From NCBI GenBank assembly GCA_030691545.1, contig JAUYEE010000188.1, forward strand, positions 1-44,312: a stretch of DNA of 44,312 nt, written 5' to 3'. Below are positions 24,425 to 33,456 of the stretch, in pieces. The DNA comes from a bacterium. GTDB lineage: Bacteria > Auribacterota > JABMQX01. Position 1 is the stretch's first letter, and every line of letters begins with the position of its first letter. A program made the translations under genes and the position numbers. Under the pieces are notes generated by a model that saw only the letters and a list, made by a program, of their open reading frames with translations, did no database searches and was not told the DNA's origin.

Positions 24425-25798
24425 TCAAGTCGCTCTGGCGGCAGTCACCTCACGAATAGATTCAAAGGCCGCGTCAAGCAGGCGCTGGAGCTGGGGCTCG
24501 GCGATGCAGTACGGGGGGATGAAATAGACGACATCGCCCAGGGGGCGGACAAGCGCGCCTTTATCCCGGGCGCGGCGGCAGACCTTCGCTCCCGTCCTTT
24601 CCTCGTATGGGAAAGGCTGCCTTGTTTTTTTGTCATGGACCAGCTCCACCGCCCCGATGAAGCCACACTGCCTCACGTCGCCGACATGAGCCAGTTCCCA
24701 GAAACGCTCCAGACCTTTTCGCAGATATTCAATCTTCTGAGACAACTCGCCAAGAACGTTCCGTTTCTCGAACAGCTCCAGGGACGCCAGAGCCGCAACA
24801 CAAGCGAGTTGATTCCCTGTGTACGAGTGCCCGTGGAAGAAAGTCTTGTTCCCAGAGTAATCCCCAAGGAAAGCCTCGAAAACGCTTTCGGTCGTCACTG
24901 TTGCCGCGAGGGGCAAGTATCCACCGGTTAGCCCTTTCGCCACGCACATCAAATCGGGAGTCACATTCTCGTGCTGGCAGGCGAACATCTTGCCCGTGCG
25001 GCCGAAACCGGTCGCCACCTCGTCGGCAATTAACAAGGTGCCCGCTTCGTCACACATACGCCTCGCTTCGGCGAGGTATCCGCTCGGGTGCACGATAAAT
25101 CCGGCGGCTCCCTGCACAAGCGGCTCCAAAATCAGCGCGATGATTTCTCCCTCATTTTCGGCGAAAATCTTTCTCAGCGACAGGACACACTCTCTGTTGC
25201 AGGTTGCGGGTTCCTGGGCGAATCGGCAGCGATAACAGTACGGCGCCGGCGCCCGTAACGACTCGAACAGCAGCGGCCCGAAAATCCCGTGAAAAAGGTC
25301 TATCCCACCGACGGACACGGCCCCCAACGTGTCCCCGTGATACCCAAGCTCCAGGGACACGAATTTCCGACGCCGCGTGCTCTCCCCTTCGACGTTCCGC
25401 CAGTACTGGAACGCCATCTTGAGGGCGACCTCCACGGCGGTTGATCCGTCGTCCGAGTAGAAAACGCGGGCGAGGCCCGGTGGCGCAATAGAGACGAGCT
25501 TCTCCGCCAGCAACGTCGCCGGAACGTTCGCCAGACCCAGCGAAGTGGAGTGGGCAATCTGCCCGAGTTGTTTCCGTATCGCCTCGTTAATCTCCTCGAC
25601 ATTGTGCCCGTGAATATTGACCCAGAGCGACGAAGTTCCGTCAATGTACTCGTTGCCGTCAATATCTTTGAGAAGGCATCCCTTCCCGCCCGCGATGAAA
25701 AGCGGCTCCCCCGCGAGCAAATCCTTCATCTGCGTGAATGGATGCCAGACGTGCTCACGGTCAAGTCGAGAGAGCATCTCCTTGTCAAACACATTCAT
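24425..25798 (-). CDS. bioA: Adenosylmethionine-8-amino-7-oxononanoate aminotransferase
   Basis: 457 residues, full length for BioA, a PLP enzyme that makes 7,8-diaminopelargonate in biotin synthesis. N-terminal HVWHPFTQM, the SSLWVNIHGH substrate segment, YHGDT (153-157), the acidic DEV (259-261) and the PLP lysine K288 in CVAKGLTGGYLPLA are all present. A cysteine-rich loop (C188, C191, C200, C204) is also seen in many BioA proteins outside enterobacteria and may hold metal. The gene is 43 bp downstream of pyrE on the same strand. No other biotin gene is in the window. Confidence 0.93.
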   Translation of the reverse strand: MNVFDKEMLSRLDREHVWHPFTQMKDLLAGEPLFIAGGKGCLLKDIDGNEYIDGTSSLWVNIHGHNVEEINEAIRKQLGQIAHSTSLGLANVPATLLAEKLVSIAPPGLARVFYSDDGSTAVEVALKMAFQYWRNVEGESTRRRKFVSLELGYHGDTLGAVSVGGIDLFHGIFGPLLFESLRAPAPYCYRCRFAQEPATCNRECVLSLRKIFAENEGEIIALILEPLVQGAAGFIVHPSGYLAEARRMCDEAGTLLIADEVATGFGRTGKMFACQHENVTPDLMCVAKGLTGGYLPLAATVTTESVFEAFLGDYSGNKTFFHGHSYTGNQLACVAALASLELFEKRNVLGELSQKIEYLRKGLERFWELAHVGDVRQCGFIGAVELVHDKKTRQPFPYEERTGAKVCRRARDKGALVRPLGDVVYFIPPYCIAEPQLQRLLDAAFESIREVTAARAT

Positions 25799-25841
25799 AT
25801 CCAGGTCCTCCGCCCCGAAAACCGTGTCACGATTCGCGCGC

Positions 25842-26408
25842 TTAAATGACCTGCCGCGTGTCGGGGTCCATGAGGGGGACGCCCTTTTTGCACAGTGGGC
25901 ATTCTTCTTTCAGGTAGGACTCGACCTCCAGTTGCACAACGCTTTTGCCGGGCACAGGATACTCGATTTTGCCCGCTGTGCGGTCCACCAAGACGCCGAC
26001 GCCGACGGTCTTCCCTCCGTTTTCCTCCACAATGTCAATCACTTTCTTCACCGATCCCCCGGTGGTCGTTACGTCCTCGACGACCAGCGTCCTCTCTCCC
26101 GGTCGAAAACGGAAGCCCCGGCCGAGGACGAGCTTCCCCTCCTTTTTGTCCGCGTAAATCGCCCTCGCGTTCAGATGCCTGGCCACTTCGTAGGCGACGA
26201 CGATCCCGCCGACCGCGGGGCCGATGACCGTCTCGACCTCAAAGCCGCGGAACTTCTCTGCCAGGCGACGGCAGAGTTCTTCCGCTTTGTCCGGGTGTTG
26301 CAGCACCTGGGCACACTGAATGAACCGGTCGCTGTGCCGCCCCGACGTCAGCAGAAAATGCCCCTCCAGAACGGCTCCCGTTTCCCGCAGAATTTCCATC
26401 GGATCCAT
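25842..26408 (-). CDS. pyrE: Orotate phosphoribosyltransferase
   Basis: 188 residues from ATG 26408, preferred because AAGAAAGGA sits six bases upstream; ATG 26414 and GTG 26432 give longer versions. The PRPP-binding loop VVEDVTTTGGSVKKV, the early FLLTSGRHSD and VIGPAVGGIVVAYEVA are standard PyrE signatures. The enzyme joins orotate and PRPP to OMP in pyrimidine synthesis. The C-terminal ~30 residues carry a CxxC (ECPLCKKG), as in the longer bacterial PyrE group. It probably heads a two-gene operon with bioA. Confidence 0.92.
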   Translation of the reverse strand: MDPMEILRETGAVLEGHFLLTSGRHSDRFIQCAQVLQHPDKAEELCRRLAEKFRGFEVETVIGPAVGGIVVAYEVARHLNARAIYADKKEGKLVLGRGFRFRPGERTLVVEDVTTTGGSVKKVIDIVEENGGKTVGVGVLVDRTAGKIEYPVPGKSVVQLEVESYLKEECPLCKKGVPLMDPDTRQVI

Positions 26409-26726
26409 TGTCATTCCTTTCTTACCCAGCACAAATTGATCCCAGGCGGTCGGAACAACTTCAAGGGCGACCGACTTTTCCGTAATTTCGCCTCCATCGA
26501 GCCTGGCTTCTTTGCGCCCGGCCCGCCTTTTTGACCCGCTTCAATGCCATCAAAGAGGTGGCATGGGCATCATGCCCAAGATCCTCTTGTTGCCTCGCAT
26601 TATAGCGGCCCTGCCGCCCGCAACAACGGATTTTTGTTGACAGGGAAGGCATCCTGTAATAGCTTCGGCGCGAGACTTCCACCCTGGGTGACGACTGCTT
26701 GTCGTCTTTTTTCGGGGGGCGGCGCC
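26409..26726. other. Divergent intergenic region
   Basis: 318 bases between pyrE (-) and the zinc-ribbon gene (+). It contains one palindromic element (26559-26585). An open frame runs through from 26544 into the zinc-ribbon gene but has no coding character before ATG 26727. No promoter pair could be fixed with confidence. Confidence 0.5.
26559..26585. repeat. Palindromic element of the ATGGGC family
   Basis: GGCATGGGCATCATGCCC lies at 26559-26576. Its reverse strand reads GATGCCCATGCCAC followed by TCT, the same as the element in the GltB-like gene at 328-341, so the two are copies in opposite orientation. Confidence 0.7.
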
Positions 26727-27161
26727 ATGAAACGTTCCGATCCGATACCGCATTCCTTCGGCAGAGAGGAGCTCGAGGTGCAGATAGGAAATACACTGGA
26801 GTTTCGGTGCATCAAGAATGACTGTGGCGAAGTCGTGAAATTCTCGGTCTTTGAGATCGCCAAGGACCACAGCATCCGGTGCGGCGCCTGTGGCAAGGAA
26901 TATACCTTTGGCGAGGAGCTGGTCGGCAAGCTCGAAAAGTTTGAGAAGCTCTGCCGAGCCGTCAACGAGGCGCAGGAAATTCTCAGCGACACCAACGTCG
27001 CGATCAATGTCTATTCCCACGAGGTGAAGATTCCGTTTCGTCTTCTTCTCAGCCGGCTGAACACGCAGCTTAACCTCGATGTCGGGGGCAGAGAAATTCA
27101 AATTCGATTCCGCGTCAGTCCCCTGAAGGATATGCCCCAGCTCGCGGAGAAGAAGCCCTGA
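26727..27161 (+). CDS. Small zinc-ribbon-like protein of unknown function
   Basis: 144 residues from ATG 26727, chosen because coding character starts there; the upstream extension contains a repeat. Four cysteines, C-x4-C (RCIKNDCGEVV) and C-x2-C (IRCGACGKEY), could bind one zinc or act as a rubredoxin-like site. The rest has a helix (EELVGKLEKFEKLCRAVNEAQEIL) and a beta-rich tail with IPFRLLLSRLNTQLNLDVGG. I recognise no family. It stands alone between pyrE and a membrane-protein gene; an RNA or small-molecule binding role is possible but not shown. Confidence 0.65.
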   Translation: MKRSDPIPHSFGREELEVQIGNTLEFRCIKNDCGEVVKFSVFEIAKDHSIRCGACGKEYTFGEELVGKLEKFEKLCRAVNEAQEILSDTNVAINVYSHEVKIPFRLLLSRLNTQLNLDVGGREIQIRFRVSPLKDMPQLAEKKP

Positions 27162-27270
27162 ACTCTCCGGCAATTGCCGGCAAATCGGTAAGGGACTCTC
27201 CCCGCATCCCAATGTCCGGGTCACCGGCTTGCGGCGAGAGCACCCAACACGTCAGACCTGACGGTGCGCG

Positions 27271-29748
27271 ATGCCCTTCTCACCTTCTACCCGCAGATCG
27301 GTCCTTGAGGTCGTGATTTTTGTGGGGAGAAGTCTGTTTTGTGTTCTGCTGCTCATGGCGGCTGTCCTGATTCTTCTTCACCCCGTCTTTCGACCCGGCT
27401 TCCTCGTGTACCTGGACAACCCGGCTCATCTCGCCGAAGCCCACGCGTTCGTTGGGAACGTGCGGCTGGACGGCTGCTGGCTCGACAGTTGGTCCGTGAG
27501 CAATAGCGCCGGCTACCCACTTCTCCTCTACCAGCCCAAAACCGCCTTCTATCTCATCGCCGTCCTCCACTTCATTGTGGGGGCCTCCGTGGTCTTCGCT
27601 TACAAACTTGTTGTGTTCCTTTCCATTCTCTTGCCGGTCATGGGCGTTTTCTTTTTTCTGAGAAAAGACAGCCTCATGCTGCCAGCCCTCTTCTGTTCGC
27701 TTCTCTTTCTCTGCCAGAACAATCTCGTTCACTACTCGCTGAGCGGACTGTCGAGCAATGCACTGGCGACGGGCGTGCTTTTTCTGTTTGGGACAGCATT
27801 GTTCCGATTCACCGACAGGCCGACGTACAAACGCGCGGTCGCAGCCGGGATTCTTCTCGGTTTGTTGAGCATTACCCACCTTTACATCATGCTCGGCGGA
27901 ATTGCTCTGTGGAGCGTTGTCTTCCTTTCATTCCTTCTGTTGGGCGGAAAAGAGAAAAGACCTCGCGCCCTCCTTCTGCTTCTGGTTCCGGTCGTCGGTT
28001 TCCTCACGTCCTGCTTCCACACCTACCCGGTCGCCAGAGCGTCCGGGTGGCTGACACCCGCAGAGGTCGAGCTGCCGCTTGTTTCCTTTCGGACAATTGT
28101 CGGCAACCTCTTCTCGAGGGGCGATTTCTTTTCCCACGGCGAAGGAAGTGGCATGGGCATCCCCGTAGCGCAGGCGTCCTCGCCTGCCTCTTTCCTCCTC
28201 TCCATCATCCCTCATATTCGCGCCGCGGCAAACCTTTTGGGAAACGCCGCCATCGTCCTGGGCATTCTGTTCGCCATTCTTGGGGTGTTCTACGCCTTTG
28301 ACAGCACGACAAAGGCGAGAGGTTTCTGTGTCCGCGTAGTGTCGGTTCTCCTGTTTATCGTTGTTTCGTCGGCGGTTGCTTCCGGGATCGTGGTGCCGGG
28401 TGTGGGATTGAAATGGAGGTGGCTTGAAGGCCTGAGCTTCCTTCGCTCGACCAAAATTCACGGGTATCGCTTCATGGTCCTCGCGAGGGCAGGGATGCTT
28501 TACCTCTCCGCATATGGTCTATCGCGGTTTGTGCGAGACCGCGCGCTCCCTTCGATCGCGGGGCTGGGGAAATTCTCCCTCGCGGGCAAGTTCCGCTGGC
28601 CGGTTCTCATCCCTCTGTGCGGAATCGTCTTCCTCGCAGCGAACCTCCCTTTCTTTTTCTACGCTCGCTCGCTCGAGGAAATTCGCCGGAATCCGCTTTT
28701 CCCCGCTCGCGACTCCACCCTGCTGACAACATCCTCTCAGCTTCCTCCGACAACCGATCTGTTGAGGGTTTGCGAGTGGCTGAAGGAAAGCGGGAATGGT
28801 GGAAACCGGCGCGTTTTCTTGCAGAACACCCTCGGCAATGCGCTGCTCGAGTGGAAGGAAGCCGCGAGAGCTTCGGAGGAAAGCATAGCTGCCGCTGTGG
28901 AAACCAAGCGAGATACCGTAACGCATTTCACTCACCTTCCGGCGATTTCGTCGGTTTACAGCGGGATGCCGCAAATCGGCTCGTGGATCGGCGGAAACCT
29001 CTTCCCCATTGAGAAAATCTCCATCTCCGAATCGGGCCGGCTTCTCGCCTCAAGGGTGGACGAATTCGACGACCTCGATCTTGTTCTGAAGAAAAGATAC
29101 CTCCAGCGATTGAACATCCAGTATCTCGTCTCGTGCGAACCTCGCCTCCGTTTCCGCCTGACGGCTTCTCGATTCTTCGAGCACAAGGCGTCTTTCGGTT
29201 CATTCGAGATCTTCGAGCTTCGGGAGATTTTCTACACCCCGCACAAGCCCGGCTGGGCGCATTTCAGCCTCCCTTCCCAATACATTCCGAATAACAAGAT
29301 TGAGGTGACCCGCTTCGACAACTCCGGGATTGACATCGCCTTCGAGAACTACGCCACCATCATTGACCTGTACGTCTCCGTCTGCAACCATCCCTTCTGG
29401 CAAGGTTCCGTAGATGGCAAAACAGTTAAAATCGAAAGCGATGACATCGGGCTAATCAAGATTCCCCTCGAGGTCAAGGACGAGTCGGGCGAAAATACTG
29501 CCCTCCTGGGGAAACACATTTTGAAGCTTCGCTACGCCCCCGACCGCGGAGCTTCTGTCGTAATCACCCTTGCTTCCCTTGCTGTCAGCGTCCTGTCTCT
29601 TCTTCTCCCCTCTCCCGGGCCGAGAAGACGAGAAGTTGAAAAGAGCGACCATGTGGAGGGAGCGTGTCGTCAAAATGAAATAACTCCGCCTCGTGAGACA
29701 GCAAATGACCTCTGCTCCGTGAAGGGAGGGAACGATGTCAGGGGTTAA
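27271..29748 (+). CDS. Polytopic membrane protein, GT-C-like
   Basis: 825 residues with about twelve hydrophobic spans in the first ~430 residues, beginning with VVIFVGRSLFCVLLLMAAVL, and a large soluble C-terminal part. A periplasm-side DNPAHLAEAH near residue 45 sits after the first span, where GT-C glycosyltransferases and YfhO-like proteins keep an acidic pair, so a lipid-linked sugar transfer role is possible. I could not name the family. The start ATG 27271 has no strong ribosome site. A ~40-base palindromic insert is translated in the middle (28146-28187). The last 14 bases overlap the next gene, a secreted hydrolase, suggesting coupled translation. Confidence 0.6.
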   Translation: MPFSPSTRRSVLEVVIFVGRSLFCVLLLMAAVLILLHPVFRPGFLVYLDNPAHLAEAHAFVGNVRLDGCWLDSWSVSNSAGYPLLLYQPKTAFYLIAVLHFIVGASVVFAYKLVVFLSILLPVMGVFFFLRKDSLMLPALFCSLLFLCQNNLVHYSLSGLSSNALATGVLFLFGTALFRFTDRPTYKRAVAAGILLGLLSITHLYIMLGGIALWSVVFLSFLLLGGKEKRPRALLLLLVPVVGFLTSCFHTYPVARASGWLTPAEVELPLVSFRTIVGNLFSRGDFFSHGEGSGMGIPVAQASSPASFLLSIIPHIRAAANLLGNAAIVLGILFAILGVFYAFDSTTKARGFCVRVVSVLLFIVVSSAVASGIVVPGVGLKWRWLEGLSFLRSTKIHGYRFMVLARAGMLYLSAYGLSRFVRDRALPSIAGLGKFSLAGKFRWPVLIPLCGIVFLAANLPFFFYARSLEEIRRNPLFPARDSTLLTTSSQLPPTTDLLRVCEWLKESGNGGNRRVFLQNTLGNALLEWKEAARASEESIAAAVETKRDTVTHFTHLPAISSVYSGMPQIGSWIGGNLFPIEKISISESGRLLASRVDEFDDLDLVLKKRYLQRLNIQYLVSCEPRLRFRLTASRFFEHKASFGSFEIFELREIFYTPHKPGWAHFSLPSQYIPNNKIEVTRFDNSGIDIAFENYATIIDLYVSVCNHPFWQGSVDGKTVKIESDDIGLIKIPLEVKDESGENTALLGKHILKLRYAPDRGASVVITLASLAVSVLSLLLPSPGPRRREVEKSDHVEGACRQNEITPPRETANDLCSVKGGNDVRG
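28146..28187. repeat. Composite palindrome translated inside the membrane-protein gene
   Basis: A half element GTGGCATGGGCATC (same as 26559) is joined to GCGCAGGCGTCCTCGCCTGC (28168-28187). It is in frame and encodes GMGIPVAQASSPA. Very similar residues (VAQASPPA) would be read from the copy at 43876-43898. Confidence 0.75.
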
Positions 29749-32700
29749 GAAGTTCATACTCGCAATAGCCTTTTCCTGGATGTTCTGTTTGGTCGTGGCG
29801 GTTGAGACGGAAGAAGTCGCCTCCGGGCCCCGCGTCGCCATCGTGCAGGAGTCTTTTTCGATTGATTACGCTGAGAGGGTCGAGACGGTCCGTGACTCGC
29901 TCGCGTGGGGCGGTCTGAGGAGCACCTTCGTCTCGGCCGATGAGCTTGCCGACGAGCAAACCTTTAGCACGGACTCGTTCGATTGCCTCGTTCTTCCCGA
30001 CGCCTCACTCTTCCCGGCGAAGGCCATTCCGAATTTGCTCAAGTTTCTGCGATCCGGCGGAGACCTCGTCGTCATTGGTGGGCCTATCTTCGACAAGCTT
30101 CTTTATCACGCCGAGGGCCGCTGGCAAACGAAAGAGGAGATACTCAGGTCGCTCCGCTCCGAGGCGATTGTTCTCGATCTCTCGAAGGTCACAACGCAGG
30201 ACTGGCAGCGTGCGACGAGCAATCCCGAAGTTGAAAGCAACTTCATCATCAAGAAGCCAGACGGAGATGGCGAGGCATGGGCCGAGTACCGGCTGAAAGA
30301 ACTTCCCGGATGGGACACGTACAAAATCAAGCTGCCGCCAAACGCATTTCCGGCGAAGGACTGCCTCGTGTGCTTTCGCGCTTCCGGCGACGGGAACACG
30401 CCCAGCATGGCTCTCGAGATTCAGGAGAAGGATGGCTCCCGATGGTTCGCTGTAGTTCCTCTTCAACAAGAAACACAGAGCTATGCGCTGCCCCTCGATG
30501 AATTCAAGTTCTGGGCGCATGGCTCGCCGCCCAGCCGCGGCAGACAGGGCGACCGGCTGAACCTTCCCAACGCCGAGCACATCATCATCGGCCTCGCCCG
30601 CAGCCACAACAGCCTTCCTGAAAAAGGGCCATTCTCGTTTCGCATCTCCAGCATCGGTTCAGCGAGGTCGCCTTTCCCCGACGAGGTTAGCATCCCGGTC
30701 CTGGAGACGCTCTATCCCTGGTGCAAAACCTATACGACAAAGGCCGTCCAACACCTCACGACACGCGGCGTATGGCTGCGCACCCCCATGGGAGGATCTG
30801 TCTCAGATCACATCGAGACGCTCTGCCCTTTCTGGCGAAGCCGGGGTCTTGGATGCCGCAATCCTTCACCTTATCGTTGGGTCCCTATCATCTACGGGTA
30901 TGACTACAATTGGCGCAACGGCCGAGTGGCTGGCTCCCTGACCCTGAACTTCGATGGAGAATTCGCGAATTCCCATTGGCTTCAAATAGGTTTGCTCGAC
31001 CTTCCATCTCTGAGAAGTTTTGACCACCTCAGTGACTTGATAGCCGACCAAGTCAAGAGGATACACGGCAACATCTTTCTGCGGGCTGGCGGTGTGAACC
31101 GCGCTTCCTATTTCGAAGGTGAGCTGGTCACCCTCGGTTACGTTTTGAACGCGCCTCCCCCTCCCTCGTGGTGGACACGAGCTTACGTGCAGGAACCACC
31201 GGGCCCTATGGTTCGTGATGTTTTTAAGAGTGCCGAATTCCGTGGCAAGTTAGAGAGCTTCGTGGCCTGGCGGGCGACAACACTGAATCCCAGGCGTTAT
31301 GAAGCCACCGTGGAATTGCTCGACGACCGCGACCGGATTGTGGATTCGCTGTGTTACGAATTCACCGTTCTTCAGGATAAGCCTGCCCCGCGCGACGAGA
31401 TCGTGCGCGCCGAAGGATCCCATTTCGTGCTGAAGGGGAAGAGATGGTATCCCCACGGGATGAATTACTGGCCGTCGAGTTGGGGCGGGCGTGAGCCGAA
31501 CGAGTTCTGGCAGCACTGGCTGTCTCCGTCGCTGTACGATCCGGAGGTTGTCGGGAGAGACCTCGCGGCCGCAAGAGATCTGGGGATGAATTCGCTGAGC
31601 ATCCAGTTGAACAGGCCGGACCAGATTCCCGCCGTGAACGATTTCCTTTTCCGATGCCGGCAATATGGCATCTACGTCAATCTCTTCCTTCAGGGAGGGC
31701 ATCCCCTTCAGCCCGACTTAGTCCTTCTGGCGACTTTTCTTGCGGAGGGTAGGTTCGCGGGAAATCCGGCAATCTGGGCTTATGACATCGCGTGGGAGCC
31801 GCATGTCGGCGAGGAAGGGCAGAGAAAGCGGCTTGACCCTGAGTGGCAGAAGTGGATCGAGGAACAGTACGGAAGCATTGAAGAAGCGGAGAACGACTGG
31901 AAATTCGAGCTTCGGAAGAAAAACGGCGGCATCACGACGCCCACGCAAAATCAGATTCTCAATCCCGGTCCCTGGAATGTCATCGTCGCTGCGTACCGGC
32001 GGTTCCTCGACGATCTCATCAGCCGCCGCTACGGCGAAGTGACAAGGCACATTCGCGAGTTTGATTCGACTCACCTCATCGGCGCCCGGACCGGCTACGG
32101 CGGCACCGGCGAGATGGGAATTGATTTCCGGATGCCCTTCGATCTCATCAGCGGAGCGAAGCATCTCGATTTCATCTCGCCGGAGGGGTACGGCCTTTCG
32201 CCGGATTGGGAGAAAGCGAGAGCCGCTGGATTTACCACGCTCTACGGGCGATACGCCGGCAACGGCAAGCCGGTTTTCTGGGCGGAATTCGGGCAGTCGG
32301 TTCATCCGCATTACGACGAAGCGGCGTTCGCCCTCCAAAAGAACATCTACGAGAGCATGTACCGCCTCGTCCTCGATTCTTTTGCTCAAGGCTCGGCGGG
32401 ATGGTGGTTTCCCAGCGGGTATCGCCTCGGCGAGGACAGCGACTATGGAATCATCCACCCCGACCTGACCCCGCGACCGGCGGCGTTGGTGCTGAAGGGG
32501 TACGCAGAGGCAATCACCGGGCAACCCCCTCTTCGTCAACCTCAGGCCTGGATCATGATTGACCGAGACCTCCATCCTCGCGGCTACTCGCAGATTCGAA
32601 AGCGCCACGAGGCCGAATACGTCCGCCTGCGAGAAGAGGGCAGGGTTGTTGCCCTCCGAACGCCTGCGACGGGGACGACGTCGGCGACAGTGCCCGACAT

Positions 32701-33127
32701 CGCCGTCGGCAATGTCCCTTACACCGGGCGCAATCCCCACAAGTACCTCAACGCCGAATTCAACGCCGTGCGGCTCGTCCTGCGCGATGGATCGAAGATG
32801 ACGGTAACCAAGGGACAGACCGTAAAGCTGCCAAAGGGCGAGCCTGTTCGCCTCGAGGTCTCCGTCGGCAACACGGGCGAGCCGGTCTGGCTGGAGCCGA
32901 GGCGCGGGCAGGACACAGGCGGCGTGTTTCTCTCCTGTTCGCTCGACGGGAAGTTCGCGAAAGGATTCCCGATCCCGCACGACATAGGGCGCTATCAGAA
33001 CTGCGAAATCCGGGGACTTCTTCTTGCCGCAGCGCCACCCTCTCCCACGCGCATCACCCTCCGCATGGAGGCCTCTCACAAAGCCTCCTTCGGCGAGAAG
33101 TTCAACTTCACCCTCGCCCCCGAATGA
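29735..33127 (+). CDS. Very large secreted clan-A glycoside hydrolase
   Basis: 1130 residues; ATG 29735 follows GGGAGGGA and opens a signal peptide (KKFILAIAFSWMFCLVVAV). Residues ~30-130 are a class-I amidotransferase/ThuA-like fold (GPRVAIVQ, DCLVLPDA, GGDLVVIGG). Residues ~165-310 look like a carbohydrate-binding beta-sandwich. From ~560 (HFVLKGKRWYPHGMNYWP) a TIM barrel of GH2/GH5 type begins. E688 in AYDIAWEP is the likely acid/base and E851 in VFWAEFGQ the likely nucleophile. The barrel ends near 960, followed by a small beta domain. It overlaps the preceding membrane-protein gene by 14 bases. Substrate cannot be told; beta-galactoside or mannan backbones are possible. Confidence 0.75.
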   Translation: MSGVKKFILAIAFSWMFCLVVAVETEEVASGPRVAIVQESFSIDYAERVETVRDSLAWGGLRSTFVSADELADEQTFSTDSFDCLVLPDASLFPAKAIPNLLKFLRSGGDLVVIGGPIFDKLLYHAEGRWQTKEEILRSLRSEAIVLDLSKVTTQDWQRATSNPEVESNFIIKKPDGDGEAWAEYRLKELPGWDTYKIKLPPNAFPAKDCLVCFRASGDGNTPSMALEIQEKDGSRWFAVVPLQQETQSYALPLDEFKFWAHGSPPSRGRQGDRLNLPNAEHIIIGLARSHNSLPEKGPFSFRISSIGSARSPFPDEVSIPVLETLYPWCKTYTTKAVQHLTTRGVWLRTPMGGSVSDHIETLCPFWRSRGLGCRNPSPYRWVPIIYGYDYNWRNGRVAGSLTLNFDGEFANSHWLQIGLLDLPSLRSFDHLSDLIADQVKRIHGNIFLRAGGVNRASYFEGELVTLGYVLNAPPPPSWWTRAYVQEPPGPMVRDVFKSAEFRGKLESFVAWRATTLNPRRYEATVELLDDRDRIVDSLCYEFTVLQDKPAPRDEIVRAEGSHFVLKGKRWYPHGMNYWPSSWGGREPNEFWQHWLSPSLYDPEVVGRDLAAARDLGMNSLSIQLNRPDQIPAVNDFLFRCRQYGIYVNLFLQGGHPLQPDLVLLATFLAEGRFAGNPAIWAYDIAWEPHVGEEGQRKRLDPEWQKWIEEQYGSIEEAENDWKFELRKKNGGITTPTQNQILNPGPWNVIVAAYRRFLDDLISRRYGEVTRHIREFDSTHLIGARTGYGGTGEMGIDFRMPFDLISGAKHLDFISPEGYGLSPDWEKARAAGFTTLYGRYAGNGKPVFWAEFGQSVHPHYDEAAFALQKNIYESMYRLVLDSFAQGSAGWWFPSGYRLGEDSDYGIIHPDLTPRPAALVLKGYAEAITGQPPLRQPQAWIMIDRDLHPRGYSQIRKRHEAEYVRLREEGRVVALRTPATGTTSATVPDIAVGNVPYTGRNPHKYLNAEFNAVRLVLRDGSKMTVTKGQTVKLPKGEPVRLEVSVGNTGEPVWLEPRRGQDTGGVFLSCSLDGKFAKGFPIPHDIGRYQNCEIRGLLLAAAPPSPTRITLRMEASHKASFGEKFNFTLAPE

Positions 33128-33456
33128 CCCACCGGACGAAACCTGCGCAACGTGCCGTCGCCCGACTCTATCAGATGACCGAAAAAACTGCTTGACTACC
33201 CCCCCCCCGCGCGGTAATCGTTCTGCAATCCACGGCAAGAAGCGTCCTTGTGTTTTTTTGAAGGTGGCTGCCCAATACGCCCCGCGCTCCCGAGGACGAC
33301 CTACAGCGCTGTTGTGGGACACGACCCCTGGGTTGGCAAACGAGAACTGCTGGACCTCAAATGGCGCGGCTCGGGCGAGGGGTACAGACGCGCGTGCAGG
33401 GCAGGGAACCCAACGGAGTATCGCACTTGTCAATTCGTGTGCGAGGAGGAAAAGTC
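33128..33456. other. Intergenic region with homopolymer run
   Basis: 329 bases between two secreted-protein genes. It holds a run of ten C residues at 33199-33208. GAGGAGGA (33443-33450) is a strong ribosome site for the next gene. Short open frames run through 33248-33460 but show no coding character. Confidence 0.55.

Noticed and set aside
33192..33220. TTGACT with 17-base spacer as promoter
   Set aside because: The spacer is a C-run and the -10 box (TAATCG) matches poorly.
31718..33433. 571-codon open frame antisense to the giant hydrolase
   Set aside because: Arg/Pro-rich shadow of the clan-A hydrolase frame with no recognisable motif.
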